Positions 51,633-60,137 of a stretch of 64,000 nt of DNA are shown one piece after another. The notes under the pieces are model-generated. The model was not told the origin of the DNA. It searched no databases and saw nothing but the letters and a program-made list of their open reading frames with translations. The stretch lies in the NCBI RefSeq assembly GCF_000718135.1, contig NZ_JOEM01000016.1, forward strand, positions 186,001-250,000, read 5' to 3'. This stretch comes from Streptomyces cyaneofuscatus. Lineage in GTDB: Bacteria; Actinomycetota; Actinomycetes; Streptomycetales; Streptomycetaceae. A program made the translations under genes and the position numbers. How positions within the stretch are numbered: position 1 is the first letter of the stretch; the number at the start of each line of letters is the position of its first letter.

Positions 51633-52986
51633 ACTCCAGCCCGCGCGCCTTCTCGAACCGTGCCCGCGCCTCGCCCAGGTCCACCACCGGCTCCGGATAG
51701 TCCAGCGTGTCCTTCACCTTCCACGGCTCGTGGACCGCGGACCCCTTCACCTCCGCCAGCTCCGGCACCCACCGTCGTACGTAATCGCCGCGCGGGTCGT
51801 AGCGCTTGGCCTGGGTCACCGGGTTGAGCACCCGGTTGGGCCGGGTGTCCGTCCCCGTGCCCGCGACCCACTGCCAGTTGAGCTGGTTGTTCGCGATGTC
51901 GCCGTCGACCAGCAGCTCCAGGAAGTGCCGGGCGCCGACGCGCCAGTCCACGTACAGCGTCTTGGTGAGGAAGCTCGCGGCGAGCAGCCGGCCCCGGTTG
52001 TGCATCCACCCCTCGTGCGCCAGCTGCCGCATCGCCGCGTCCACCACGGGGTAGCCGGTGTGCCCGGTCTTCCAGGCGGTGATCTCGTCCTCGTCGGAGC
52101 GCCAGCGGTCCTGTCGCGGCCGGTAGTCGGACCAGGAGGCGTCGTGGCGGGCCGCGAGGACCTGGTGGTGGAAGTCGCGCCAGGCCAGCTGCCGGACGAA
52201 GGCGTCGCCGCCGGGTCCGCCCTTCTCCTGGGCCCGGGTGGTCAGTTCGGCGGCGGAGACCGTACCGAAGTGGAGGTGCGGGGAGAGCCGGGAGGTGGCG
52301 TCCCCGGCGAGGTCGTCGTGGCCGTCGGCGTAGTCGCCCATGTCGTCCTTCAGCCAGGACGTCACCAGCTTGCGGCCGGCCTGCTCGCCGCCCTCGGCCA
52401 GGCCGGGCGAGACGTTCTTGACGTCGTCCCGGGCCGGGAGCGGGTCGGAGGCGAGCTCGCCGTCCGGCAGCCGGACCGTGCGGGGTGCGGTCAGTGTGCC
52501 CCGTACCCCCGCCGCCTCCCAACGGCGGAAGTACGGGGTGAACACCGCGAAGTGGTCCTTGCCCGCCGGGACCACCCGGCCCGGAGCGAGCGCGGTGACC
52601 ACCGCGTCATGGATGCGCAGCTCACAGCCGCTGTCCGCCAGGGCGGTACGCAACTGCTCCTCGCGCCGGGCCGCGTACCCGCTCACCCCGGCGGCCATGT
52701 GCACCGCCCCCGCCCCGGTCTCCTCGACCAGCCGGCGGACCTCCTTGGCCACCGTGCCCGTACGGACGATGAGGCGGCCGCCCCGTTTCCGCAGCCCGGC
52801 GTCCAGGTCCGCCAGGCAGTCGGCGAGGAAGGCGAGCTTGTTGGGGGCGTCGAACCCGGCCCGGTGGACGCCGTCGTCCCGGACGAAGAGCGGGACGACC
52901 CGGTCCGCGTCCCGCAGGGCGGAACGCAGCACCGGGTTGTCGTGCAGACGCAGATCGGAGGTGAGCAGCACCACCGCGACGTTCAT
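51631..52986 (-). CDS. phr: deoxyribodipyrimidine photolyase
   Basis: A 451-residue class I photolyase that repairs UV-induced pyrimidine dimers with light. The N-terminal antenna domain (VVLLTSDLRLHDNPVL) is followed by the FAD domain with FVRQLAWRDFHHQVL, the VDAAMRQLAHEGWMHNRGRLL segment and NQLNWQWVAGTGTDTRPNRVLNP. The ATG at 52986 is taken because AAGGAG is 10 bases before it; an ATG at 52995 is too close to that site. It starts 38 bases after rskA on the same strand and so belongs to the sigK-rskA-phr unit, tying photorepair to SigK. Confidence 0.92.
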   Translation of the reverse strand: MNVAVVLLTSDLRLHDNPVLRSALRDADRVVPLFVRDDGVHRAGFDAPNKLAFLADCLADLDAGLRKRGGRLIVRTGTVAKEVRRLVEETGAGAVHMAAGVSGYAARREEQLRTALADSGCELRIHDAVVTALAPGRVVPAGKDHFAVFTPYFRRWEAAGVRGTLTAPRTVRLPDGELASDPLPARDDVKNVSPGLAEGGEQAGRKLVTSWLKDDMGDYADGHDDLAGDATSRLSPHLHFGTVSAAELTTRAQEKGGPGGDAFVRQLAWRDFHHQVLAARHDASWSDYRPRQDRWRSDEDEITAWKTGHTGYPVVDAAMRQLAHEGWMHNRGRLLAASFLTKTLYVDWRVGARHFLELLVDGDIANNQLNWQWVAGTGTDTRPNRVLNPVTQAKRYDPRGDYVRRWVPELAEVKGSAVHEPWKVKDTLDYPEPVVDLGEARARFEKARGLE

Positions 52987-53024
52987 GGAACGCATGCTCC
53001 TTGCAGAGGGGGGTAAGCGAGCGG

Positions 53025-53777
53025 TCAGGCGGTCGGGAAGTCCATCAGGGCCACCGGGTCGGATGTCGGTTCGGCCGATCCGCCCGCCGGTTCGACCGTG
53101 ATGCCCATACCGGTCGCCCGGTCCACGGGCCCGTCCAGCAGCACCGCGTCATCGCTCGCCGCGGGATCCATCAGACCGGCCGAACGCATCGTGCCCTCGT
53201 CGTTGAACCAGATCTGGTAGACCTTGCCGCTCGGTGGCCGCTCCATCCCCGAGGCGAGGAACACCGCCCGGTTCTCCTGCTGCGAGACGACGACGGTGCC
53301 GCGAGCGCCGCCGGTCAGCTCGCCGGAGCTGGTCTTCGCGTCCGGCGCGGAGAGCACCTGGGCCAGCTGCTCGTTCTGCCGCTGGGCCTGGTTCGCCTCC
53401 TGGCGGGCGTCCTGCGCCACCTGGTTCTGCCACACCGCCACTCCGCCGAAGGCGGCCGCCGCCGCGATGCAGGCGGCCAGTGCGTAGGTGGTCCAGCGGC
53501 CGGTGCGGGCACCGCCGCCCGTACGTCCTGGTCTGCCGTGCGACGGAACCTCCTGGCGTACGGTCGTGATCTCCCGCAGGACCCTCTCGCGCAGCTCGCG
53601 CGGCGGGCTCTCGGCCACGGCGAGACCGAGCCGGGCGGCCGTGGCCGACAGCTCCCGCACCTCCTGGGTGCAGGCCTCGCAGTCGCTCAGATGCCGCTCG
53701 AACTCGCGGCGCTCGTCGTCCGGCAGCGCATGCAGGGCATAGGCCCCGGTCAGCGTGTGCAGATCGGCCGTGGTCAT
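53025..53777 (-). CDS. rskA: membrane anti-sigma factor of SigK
   Basis: A 250-residue single-pass protein. The N-terminal zinc anti-sigma domain has the motif HLSDCEACTQE (H-x3-C-x2-C), a membrane helix lies at about residues 95-115 (YALAACIAAAAAFGGVAVW), and the extracellular RskA domain follows (AVFLASGMERPPSGKVYQIWF). In mycobacteria RskA holds SigK at the membrane until it is cut by regulated proteolysis. Its ATG overlaps the sigK stop (ATGA), the usual sigma/anti-sigma coupling. A site-2 protease gene lies in this window at 21 kb but the link is speculative. Confidence 0.92.
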   Translation of the reverse strand: MTTADLHTLTGAYALHALPDDERREFERHLSDCEACTQEVRELSATAARLGLAVAESPPRELRERVLREITTVRQEVPSHGRPGRTGGGARTGRWTTYALAACIAAAAAFGGVAVWQNQVAQDARQEANQAQRQNEQLAQVLSAPDAKTSSGELTGGARGTVVVSQQENRAVFLASGMERPPSGKVYQIWFNDEGTMRSAGLMDPAASDDAVLLDGPVDRATGMGITVEPAGGSAEPTSDPVALMDFPTA

Positions 53778-54358
53778 GCGCTCACCCCCAGGCAGTCGCG
53801 CAGCCGGATGAGGCCGTCGCGGAGTCGTGTCTTGATGGTGCCCAGCGGCACGGTGAGGAGTTCCGCCACCTCACGGTAGGTCAGGCCCCGGTAGTAGGCC
53901 AGGGTGACGGACTGCCGCTGGAGTTCGGACAGCGTCCGCAGACAGCGGCGGACCTGCTCTCTCTCCAGCCGTGTCTCCACCTGTTCGGATACCTCGTCGA
54001 AGGCGGGTGTGCGGTCCAGGAGCGCCGCCTTGTGCTCCCGCGCTGCCGATGCCTCCGCCGAGCGGACCCGGTCGACGGCCCGGTGGTGGGCGAGGGTCAG
54101 CACCCAGTTCATCGCGCTGCCCCGGGAGGACTGGAAGCGCGGGGCGGTACGCCACACCTCGACCAGGACCTCCTGGGCGACCTCCTCCGACTGGGCCGGG
54201 TCGCGCAGGACACTGCGTACGAGGCCGAGCACGGGCCCGGAGACCGCGTCGTACACCTTGGCGAATGCCTCCTGGTCCCCGCGCGCGACCATCACCAGGA
54301 GCTCCTGGAGGTCGGGCCCTGGCGTGGGCACCCCGCTGATCTGTACGGCTTCGTTCAC
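53774..54358 (-). CDS. sigK: ECF sigma factor SigK
   Basis: A 194-residue ECF sigma factor. Region 2 contains VLRDPAQSEEVAQEVLVEVWR and the DNA-melting part SSRGSAMNWVLTLAHHRAVDRVR; region 4 is the helix-turn-helix YRGLTYREVAELLTVPLGTIKTRL. Two cysteines, C139 (RRCLRTL) and C189 (RDCLGVSA), are 50 residues apart, the same spacing and context as the redox pair described in mycobacterial SigK. The GTG at 54358 has GGGAGG upstream; an ATG at 54382 is the alternative and adds 8 residues. A SigK-type promoter precedes it, so it probably drives its own gene. Confidence 0.92.
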   Translation of the reverse strand: MNEAVQISGVPTPGPDLQELLVMVARGDQEAFAKVYDAVSGPVLGLVRSVLRDPAQSEEVAQEVLVEVWRTAPRFQSSRGSAMNWVLTLAHHRAVDRVRSAEASAAREHKAALLDRTPAFDEVSEQVETRLEREQVRRCLRTLSELQRQSVTLAYYRGLTYREVAELLTVPLGTIKTRLRDGLIRLRDCLGVSA

Positions 54359-54396
54359 GCGGGTTTCCTCCCGGGACGTCATCGGTTCCAGGAGTG

Positions 54397-54424
54397 ATTC
54401 GGAGCCGGTGGCCGTGCGGATTGG
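54397..54424 (-). promoter_or_regulatory. SigK-type promoter of sigK-rskA-phr
   Basis: On the minus strand CCAATCC (54424-54418), a 15-bp spacer and CCGAAT (54402-54397), 38 bases before the sigK GTG. CCGAAT equals the -10 reported for mycobacterial SigK as I remember it. Confidence 0.7.
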
Positions 54425-54485
54425 TCCAGTGCCCGCGATCTTTCCAGAACCGGTCCCGCCCGGCCGGGCGACGCAGCGGCGCGAT

Positions 54486-54944
54486 TCAGCCCTCTTGCTC
54501 CCGCGACTGGTCCGCGCCCCGCCGGACGGCGCCCTGCCGGACGGCGCGCAGGGCGAGGAAGACCAGCAGCCCGAACGGCGAGAGCAGGATCGTGAACACG
54601 AGCAGCGGACCCATCAGCCAGGGGGAGAGCCCCAGCTTCCGGCTCTGGAGGAACATCCACTGGCCGACCAGCAGGTCCCAGGCGATCACCTGCGCCCACA
54701 GGGCTCCGGCGCCCTCGGCCAGCGCCGCCAGCTCCCGGAACGTGTCGATGTCCGGGCTGCTCACCGCCGTCCAGAGCTCCGGGAAGACCTGAACGGCCAG
54801 GACGGTGTAGACGGCGAGGAGCGGCAGGACCGTGAGTGGTGAGGAGGCGATCCGGGTGGTGAGGGACCAGGTGGGAGCGAAGATCATCAGCAGCCAGAAG
54901 GGGGCGGCCAGATAGAACGTGATCTCGAAGAGGGTGCCGGTCAT
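54486..54944 (-). CDS. ABA4-like membrane protein
   Basis: A 152-residue four-helix membrane protein with the ABA4 family start FEITFYLAAPFWLLMIFAPTW and ends in a basic Gln/Arg tail. In plants ABA4 takes part in neoxanthin synthesis; bacterial members have no known role. AAGGAG is 9 bases before the ATG, which overlaps the stop of the upstream membrane gene by 4 bases, so the two are coupled. It lies just upstream of the sigK promoter. Confidence 0.75.
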   Translation of the reverse strand: MTGTLFEITFYLAAPFWLLMIFAPTWSLTTRIASSPLTVLPLLAVYTVLAVQVFPELWTAVSSPDIDTFRELAALAEGAGALWAQVIAWDLLVGQWMFLQSRKLGLSPWLMGPLLVFTILLSPFGLLVFLALRAVRQGAVRRGADQSREQEG

Positions 54945-55921
54945 GCCGTGAACTCCTTGCTGTCGGAAGCCGGTTCGGTCTCTGTGCGTACGGATTCGGG
55001 TTCGGGCGCGGTGCGCAGCGCCGCCCACACCCCGGCGGCCACCGCCGCCAGGAGCACGCCGGCGGCCATGAGCGTGGGCGCGTCCGGGTGGACCAGGGGC
55101 TGACCCCGTAGGGCCTGCCAGGTGGTCAGCGCGACGAGGCCGGCGTATCCGGCGGTCGCCACCCGTATGAGCCGCAGCCGCACCCGTGCGTCGCCCAGCC
55201 GGGCGATCCGGGGCGCGAGCAGCACCAGGGCGATCAGGAACAGCGGGATCAGCTGGAGCGCGTGCATGCCCACGAAGTGCGGGATCCGCAGGTCGCCGCC
55301 GGTCGTGGACCAGCCGGTCAGCGCCATCGCGGGCCCGCCGTCCGGCACGCCGACGGAGTGGGCGCCGATCACGTCGGCGGTGTCCAGGTTCCCGGCGGCC
55401 CGCTGCTCCGCGGTCGGCTGCGCCATCAGGAAGCCGAGCCCCGCGCCCACCAGGGCGATCAGCACACCGCCCTGGATCGCCCAGGCCGTCGCCCGGTCGG
55501 CGAGCCGGGTGCGCAGCAGCAGGACGGCGATGACCAGGGTGGCCGCCCACAGGACGACGATGGTGAGCCCCATCACCGTGTACAGGCTCGCGTCGAACGG
55601 GGTCTCGGCGTTGAAGTGGCTGCGCTTCCCCCGGATGACCTGCCCGGTGATGATCACCATCTCGACGAGGCTCGTGAGGACGACCACGTTCCCCGCCCAC
55701 CAGCCGGTCCGGCGCCCCCAGGTCGTCTGCGCGAGCATCCAGGCCAGCGTCAGGCCGTAGGCGGCGAAGGAGACGAAGAACTTGAACGGCTTCGCCCAGA
55801 TCGGGGCGCCCACCAGGACCCGGTCGTCGACCGCGAGGCCGACGGCGGAGACGAGGGCCCACAGGGCCATCACGGCGGAGAAGACGACTAACGGGCGATG
55901 CCAGGAACGCCACGACGACAT
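54941..55921 (-). CDS. multi-pass membrane protein of unknown function
   Basis: A 326-residue protein with eight or nine predicted helices. The first conserved-looking stretch is APIWAKPFKFFVSFAAYGLTL, and HFVGMHALQLIPLFLIALVL carries two histidines within a helix that could bind haem or metal. I do not recognise the family. The ATG at 55921 has AGGGGG upstream. It is translationally coupled to the ABA4-like gene and divergent from a MerR regulator that probably controls both. Confidence 0.7.
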   Translation of the reverse strand: MSSWRSWHRPLVVFSAVMALWALVSAVGLAVDDRVLVGAPIWAKPFKFFVSFAAYGLTLAWMLAQTTWGRRTGWWAGNVVVLTSLVEMVIITGQVIRGKRSHFNAETPFDASLYTVMGLTIVVLWAATLVIAVLLLRTRLADRATAWAIQGGVLIALVGAGLGFLMAQPTAEQRAAGNLDTADVIGAHSVGVPDGGPAMALTGWSTTGGDLRIPHFVGMHALQLIPLFLIALVLLAPRIARLGDARVRLRLIRVATAGYAGLVALTTWQALRGQPLVHPDAPTLMAAGVLLAAVAAGVWAALRTAPEPESVRTETEPASDSKEFTA

Positions 55922-55946
55922 GGAAGACCCCCTGAGACGACTGTAT

Positions 55947-55970
55947 GGATAGTGGCGCTTACCGCTATCC
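55947..55970. promoter_or_regulatory. candidate MerR operator
   Basis: A 24-bp imperfect palindrome, GGATAGTGG and CCGCTATCC around six bases (9-bp arms, one G-T pair), in the 109-bp gap between the divergent membrane gene and merR-type gene. CACTATC at 55979-55985 repeats part of it. MerR proteins bind such long-spaced palindromes. Confidence 0.55.
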
Positions 55971-56030
55971 GGTAGGGGCACTATCTATGATGGCGATCTG
56001 ATCTGGCAAGGGCGGAAAGGCGAACACGCG

Positions 56031-56690
56031 GTGCGCATCGGCGAGTTGAGTCGTAGGTCCGGGGTTCCGGTACCGACGATCAAGTTCTATGTACGGGAAC
56101 GACTCCTGCCGGCGGGGGAGCTGACGAGCCCCAACCAGGCGGACTACGGCCCCGGACATGAACGGCGGCTGCGCCTGATCCGGGTCCTGCTGGAGGTGGG
56201 CGGCCTCTCGCTCGCGGCCATCGGCGAGGTCCTGGAGGCGGCGGACGACCCTGAGCAGCCGGTGATCAAGGTGCTCGGCCGGGCGTCGGAGGGAGTCCCT
56301 CCGCTCGGTGAGGGCGAGGCCGGGCCGGAGCTGGAGCAGGCCCGGGAGGAGGTGGCCGAGCTGCTGCTGCGGCGCGGCTGGCAGATCGAGGAGGGGGCCA
56401 CGGCCGCCGAGTCGCTGGCCGGGGTGATCGCCGCACTGCGCCGGGTCGGGCACGGCGGATTCGCCGAACTGATGGACGTCTACGCGGACGCGGCCGAGTC
56501 GGTCGCCCGCGCCGACCTCGACTACGTACAGCGTCGGGTGGCCCGTGAGGAGCTGGTGGAGAGCGTGGTCGTCGGCACGGTCCTGGGCGAGGCGATGTTC
56601 GGCGCGCTGCGCAGGCTGGCGCACGAGGATGTGTCGGTCCAGCGCTACGAGTCACGGGTGGCCGGCGGAGGTGCTCCCCCGGGCGCCTGA
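56031..56690 (+). CDS. MerR-family transcriptional regulator
   Basis: A 219-residue regulator. The MerR winged helix RIGELSRRSGVPVPTIKFYVRERLL is at residues 2-27, with a coiled-coil and a long helical C-terminal domain. It has no cysteine, so metal- or thiol-sensing through cysteine is excluded; a hydrophobic ligand is more likely. It starts with GTG and a GGAAAGG site 15 bases upstream. Divergent from the membrane protein pair. Confidence 0.88.
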   Translation: MRIGELSRRSGVPVPTIKFYVRERLLPAGELTSPNQADYGPGHERRLRLIRVLLEVGGLSLAAIGEVLEAADDPEQPVIKVLGRASEGVPPLGEGEAGPELEQAREEVAELLLRRGWQIEEGATAAESLAGVIAALRRVGHGGFAELMDVYADAAESVARADLDYVQRRVAREELVESVVVGTVLGEAMFGALRRLAHEDVSVQRYESRVAGGGAPPGA

Positions 56691-56736
56691 CCTCGCCCCC
56701 CGCTGCCGACTGCGGTGGCGGCCCCGCAGGCACGCG

Positions 56737-56778
56737 CCGACCCCGCCCGCCGGGAAAAGAAACGGCGGACGGGGTCGG
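56737..56778. terminator. bidirectional terminator between merR-type gene and SIP gene
   Basis: A 16-bp stem (56737-56752 with 56763-56778, one mismatch) and a 10-base A-rich loop between convergent genes. Confidence 0.75.
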
Positions 56779-56819
56779 GTGCGGTCCTGACGGAAGGCTT
56801 CGGGGGGCTTCGGAAGGCT

Positions 56820-57671
56820 TTACGCGGCCGCTGCCGGGCCCTCCTGCTCGCGCTCCACCTGCTCGTTCCACTCGCGCTTGACCGCGCGCCAGGCGTCGTC
56901 GTTCTGGCCCAGGCGCCAGTAGCCGGAGATCGACAGCTGGGCGAGCGGGATCTGCCGCTCCACGCGCAGGTAGCGGCGGATCTCCTTCACGAAGGCCGCC
57001 TCCCCGTGCACGAACGCCTGGACCTCGCCCTCGGGGAAGTCCAGCTCCTTCACCGCGGCGGTCAGCAGCTCGCCGACCGGCCGGTCGCCGCGGTGCAGCC
57101 AGGTCACGGCCACCCCGTCGGGCGTCACGATCTTCTGCTCCTCGGAGGCGTCCGGCACCTCGACGAACGCGTGCACCAGGGCGCCCGCCGGCATCTGCTC
57201 CAGCGACGCGGCGATCGCCGGGAGGGCGCTCTCGTCGCCGGCCAGGAGGTGCCAGCCGGCCGAGGCCTGCGGCCCGTAACCGCCGCCGGGGCCGAGGAAG
57301 GTGACCTGCTCGCCCACCTGGGCGCGCTGCGCCCACGGTCCGGCGAGGCCCTCGTCGCCGTGGACGACGAAGTCGACGGCCATCTCCCGGGCCACCGGGT
57401 CCCAGGAGCGGATCGTGTACGTACGGGTCGTGGGCCACAGCTCGCGCGGGTGGCTCTCACGGATGGCGGCGATGTCGAACGGGTGCGCGTAGTCGGCGCC
57501 CTCGGGCGCGAAGCACAGTTTGATGTAGTGGTCGGTGAAGCCGTCCAGGGAGAAGTCGGCGAGCCCCTCGCCGCCGAGGACCACGCGCACCATGTGCGGG
57601 GTGATCTGCTCGGTGCGCACGACCTGCGCCCCCTGGGCCTTGGGTCCTTGCCGGGCCGGCCGCTCTGCCAC
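56820..57671 (-). CDS. siderophore-interacting protein (ferric-siderophore reductase)
   Basis: A 283-residue flavoprotein of the SIP/ViuB family that releases iron from ferric siderophores in the cytoplasm. The FAD domain has RTYTIRSWDPVAREMAVDFVVHG (RxYT/S motif), then GPWAQRAQVGEQVTFLGPGG, and the NAD(P)H-binding C-terminal SIP domain ends in ISGYWRLGQNDDAW, the family signature. The GTG at 57671 is chosen because GGGAG is upstream. A DtxR/IdeR-type iron box about 105 bases before the start predicts repression when iron is plentiful. Confidence 0.92.
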   Translation of the reverse strand: MAERPARQGPKAQGAQVVRTEQITPHMVRVVLGGEGLADFSLDGFTDHYIKLCFAPEGADYAHPFDIAAIRESHPRELWPTTRTYTIRSWDPVAREMAVDFVVHGDEGLAGPWAQRAQVGEQVTFLGPGGGYGPQASAGWHLLAGDESALPAIAASLEQMPAGALVHAFVEVPDASEEQKIVTPDGVAVTWLHRGDRPVGELLTAAVKELDFPEGEVQAFVHGEAAFVKEIRRYLRVERQIPLAQLSISGYWRLGQNDDAWRAVKREWNEQVEREQEGPAAAA

Positions 57672-57774
57672 GAGGTACTCCCTGGGTTGTGACGTACGGG
57701 CCCGCTCGTCGGTGGACGGGTGCGTGCGGCGTACGTATCGGCGCCCGGGGCAGGACACCTCCGGCCCCGATGAC

Positions 57775-57793
57775 TTAGGTATGCCTAAGTTAA
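57775..57793 (-). promoter_or_regulatory. iron box (DmdR/IdeR operator) of the SIP gene
   Basis: The 19-bp segment TTAGGTATGCCTAAGTTAA matches 16 of 19 positions of the DtxR/IdeR consensus TWAGGTWAGSCTWACCTWA and includes the perfect arms CTTAGG and CCTAAG. It lies between the SIP start and the exonuclease stop. Confidence 0.75.
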
Positions 57794-57797
57794 CACC

Positions 57798-58721
57798 TCA
57801 GGCCTGGAGTGTGGTGAGAAGCCGCTGAAGCGCCCCGCCCAGCCCCCACTGCTCGGCAAGCGCTTCCAGCGCGGCCGGGTCGCGCGGCTCGCGCGGCAGC
57901 GCCGGGTCGAAATCGGGCAGCGGCACGTCCTGGGCCACCCGCACGACCTTCGGCGCAACCGCCACGTAGTCCCGCGCCTCGTCCAGCCGCTTGCGCTGCG
58001 AGGGGGTGAGCTTCGCCTTGGGGTCGTCCACCGCCGCCATGATCCCGGCCAGGTCCCCGTACGCGTCCAGCAGCTTCGCCGCCGTCTTCTCGCCGATGCC
58101 GGGCACGCCCGGGAGCCCGTCGCTCGGGTCGCCGCGGAGGAGGGCCAGGTCCACATAGCCCGCGCCGTCCACCCCGTACTTCTCGCGGAGCCACGCCTCG
58201 TCGGTCATCTGGAGCGTGCCGACGCCCTTGAGGGGATAGAGCACCCGCACCTGCCGGGCGTCGTCGACCAGCTGATAGAGGTCGCGGTCGCCGGTCACGA
58301 TGTCCACGGGCCCGGTCGCCCGGGCGGTGAGCGTGCCGATCACGTCGTCCGCCTCGTACGGCGTGACGCCGACGCGGGCGATCCCGAGCGCTGCCAGCAC
58401 GTCCTCGATGATCGGGACCTGCGGGGAGAGCGTGTCGGGGATCTCCTCCTCGTCGGTCTGCCCCGCGGGCGTCTCGACGGCCACCCGGTGCGCCTTGTAC
58501 GTCGGGATCAGGTCCACCCGCCACTGCGGACGCCAGTCGTTGTCCCAGCAGGCGACCAGCTCGTCCGGCCGGTGGTCCTGCACCAGGCGGGCGATGAAGT
58601 CGAGGAGGCCGCGCGCGGCGTTGACCGGGGTCCCGTCCGGCGCGCGCACCGAGTCGGGGACGCCGAAATAGGCGCGGAAGTAGAGGGAGGCGGTGTCGAG
58701 GAGCATCAGGCGTCGCGTCAC
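57798..58721 (-). CDS. 5'-3' exonuclease (polymerase I N-terminal domain type)
   Basis: A 307-residue structure-specific nuclease of the FEN/5'-3' exonuclease family. The active-site aspartates are in LMLLDTASLYFRAYFG, YEADDVIGTL and IVTGDRDLYQLV; the helix-hairpin-helix DNA-binding part is GDPSDGLPGVPGIGEKTAAKLL. No polymerase domain is attached, so it acts alone, probably in repair or RNA-primer removal beside PolA. The start is uncertain: GTG at 58721 is chosen by family N-terminus (TRRLMLLDTAS); no good Shine-Dalgarno is visible. Confidence 0.88.
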   Translation of the reverse strand: MTRRLMLLDTASLYFRAYFGVPDSVRAPDGTPVNAARGLLDFIARLVQDHRPDELVACWDNDWRPQWRVDLIPTYKAHRVAVETPAGQTDEEEIPDTLSPQVPIIEDVLAALGIARVGVTPYEADDVIGTLTARATGPVDIVTGDRDLYQLVDDARQVRVLYPLKGVGTLQMTDEAWLREKYGVDGAGYVDLALLRGDPSDGLPGVPGIGEKTAAKLLDAYGDLAGIMAAVDDPKAKLTPSQRKRLDEARDYVAVAPKVVRVAQDVPLPDFDPALPREPRDPAALEALAEQWGLGGALQRLLTTLQA

Positions 58722-58967
58722 GGAACCGATGATGCCCCACACCACTGACAGTCGCCGTCGATGGCTCCCGGTGACCGGAAAACGCCCAGGTCAGTGACCT
58801 GGATCACGGTTGCGTTTGGCCTGTGTAAGGACGGGCAGGCGCGGCACCGGAGCGGACCACGTCGCATTTTCAACTGGTGCACGTGCCATGCGGACCGAAC
58901 CCGCACCGCTCCACGGTCTGCCGGCGGGGGTGGCAGACCGTTTTTCAGTTCAACCCGTGAGGTGTAT

Positions 58968-60137
58968 GTGTCCAGGCTGCAAGCCGAGAACTTGTACAAA
59001 GTGTTCGGCCGACGACCCGATCAAGCCGTGCGAAAGCTCGAAAGCGGCACCGACCGCGACGAGCTCCGCGCCGACGGAACGACCGCAGCGGTGATCGACG
59101 CCTCCTTCACGGTGGAGCCGGGCCAGATCTTCGTCGTGATGGGCCTGTCCGGCTCGGGCAAGTCCACGCTGCTCCGGATGCTCAACGGGCTGCTCGAACC
59201 CACCGCCGGACGCGTGCTCTTCGACGACCAGGACCTCACCGCCCTGAGCCCCCGCGATCTGCGGAACGTACGCTCCACGAAGATCAGCATGGTCTTCCAG
59301 CACTTCGCGCTCTTCCCCCACCGCAGCGTCCTGGACAACGCCGCGTACGGCCTGGAGGTCCAGGGTGTACCCCGCTCCGAGCGGATCAGGCGTGCCACCG
59401 AGGCCCTGGAGCTGACCGGCCTCGCCGGCTGGGAGAACTCCTGGCCCGACGAGCTCTCCGGCGGAATGCAGCAGCGCGTCGGCCTCGCCCGCGCGCTGGC
59501 CACCGACGCCGACCTGCTCCTCATGGACGAGTCCTTCAGCGCGCTCGACCCGCTGATCCGGCGCGACATGCAGGACCAGCTCCTGGAGCTCCAGAAGCGG
59601 CTGAAGAAGACCATCGTCTTCATCACCCATGACCTCAACGAGGCCATGCGCCTGGGCGACCGGATCGCCGTGATGCGCGACGGCAGGATCGTCCAGCTCG
59701 GCACCGCCGAGGACATCCTCGTCACCCCGGCCAACGACTACGTCGCCTCCTTCACCCAGGACGTCGACCGTTCCCGGGTCCTCACCGCGGGCGCCATCAT
59801 GGCCGAGCCGCACACCGTCATGGGCTCCACCACGACCGACGGCAAGGAGCTGCGCACCCCGCAGGACGTCCTCGCCGCGGCCCCCGCCACGGTCTCGGAG
59901 TCCACGCCGATCATCGAGCTGTTCACCCCCTGCTCGCAGAGCGCGGACCCGGTGGCCGTCACCGACGACAAGGGCAAGCTCGTCGGCGTCGTCCCCAGCT
60001 CCCGGCTGCTGGCCGTGCTCGGCGACCCGATGACACCCACCGAGGGCCTCAAGGACTCCGGGACATCCAAGGACTCCGGGGCACCGCACAAGACGCCCTC
60101 CGACAACGATGCCGTGAAGAAGGTGGCCAGTGTTTAG
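58968..60137 (+). CDS. glycine betaine/proline ABC transporter, ATP-binding subunit
   Basis: A 389-residue ATPase of the OpuAA/ProV group. Walker A GLSGSGKST is at about residues 59-67, the signature is ELSGGMQQRVGLARAL, and Walker B is LLLMDESFSALDPL. The N-terminal EKxVFG-type segment (ENLYKVFGRRPDQA) is typical of osmoprotectant importers. The C-terminal 130 residues hold a single CBS-like domain (VAVTDDKGKLVGVVPSSRLLAVLG), the ionic-strength sensor of OpuA-type pumps, then a disordered tail. GTG at 58968 with GTGAGG upstream; a GTG 6 bases earlier is possible. Overlaps the next gene by 8 bases. Confidence 0.9.
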   Translation: MSRLQAENLYKVFGRRPDQAVRKLESGTDRDELRADGTTAAVIDASFTVEPGQIFVVMGLSGSGKSTLLRMLNGLLEPTAGRVLFDDQDLTALSPRDLRNVRSTKISMVFQHFALFPHRSVLDNAAYGLEVQGVPRSERIRRATEALELTGLAGWENSWPDELSGGMQQRVGLARALATDADLLLMDESFSALDPLIRRDMQDQLLELQKRLKKTIVFITHDLNEAMRLGDRIAVMRDGRIVQLGTAEDILVTPANDYVASFTQDVDRSRVLTAGAIMAEPHTVMGSTTTDGKELRTPQDVLAAAPATVSESTPIIELFTPCSQSADPVAVTDDKGKLVGVVPSSRLLAVLGDPMTPTEGLKDSGTSKDSGAPHKTPSDNDAVKKVASV

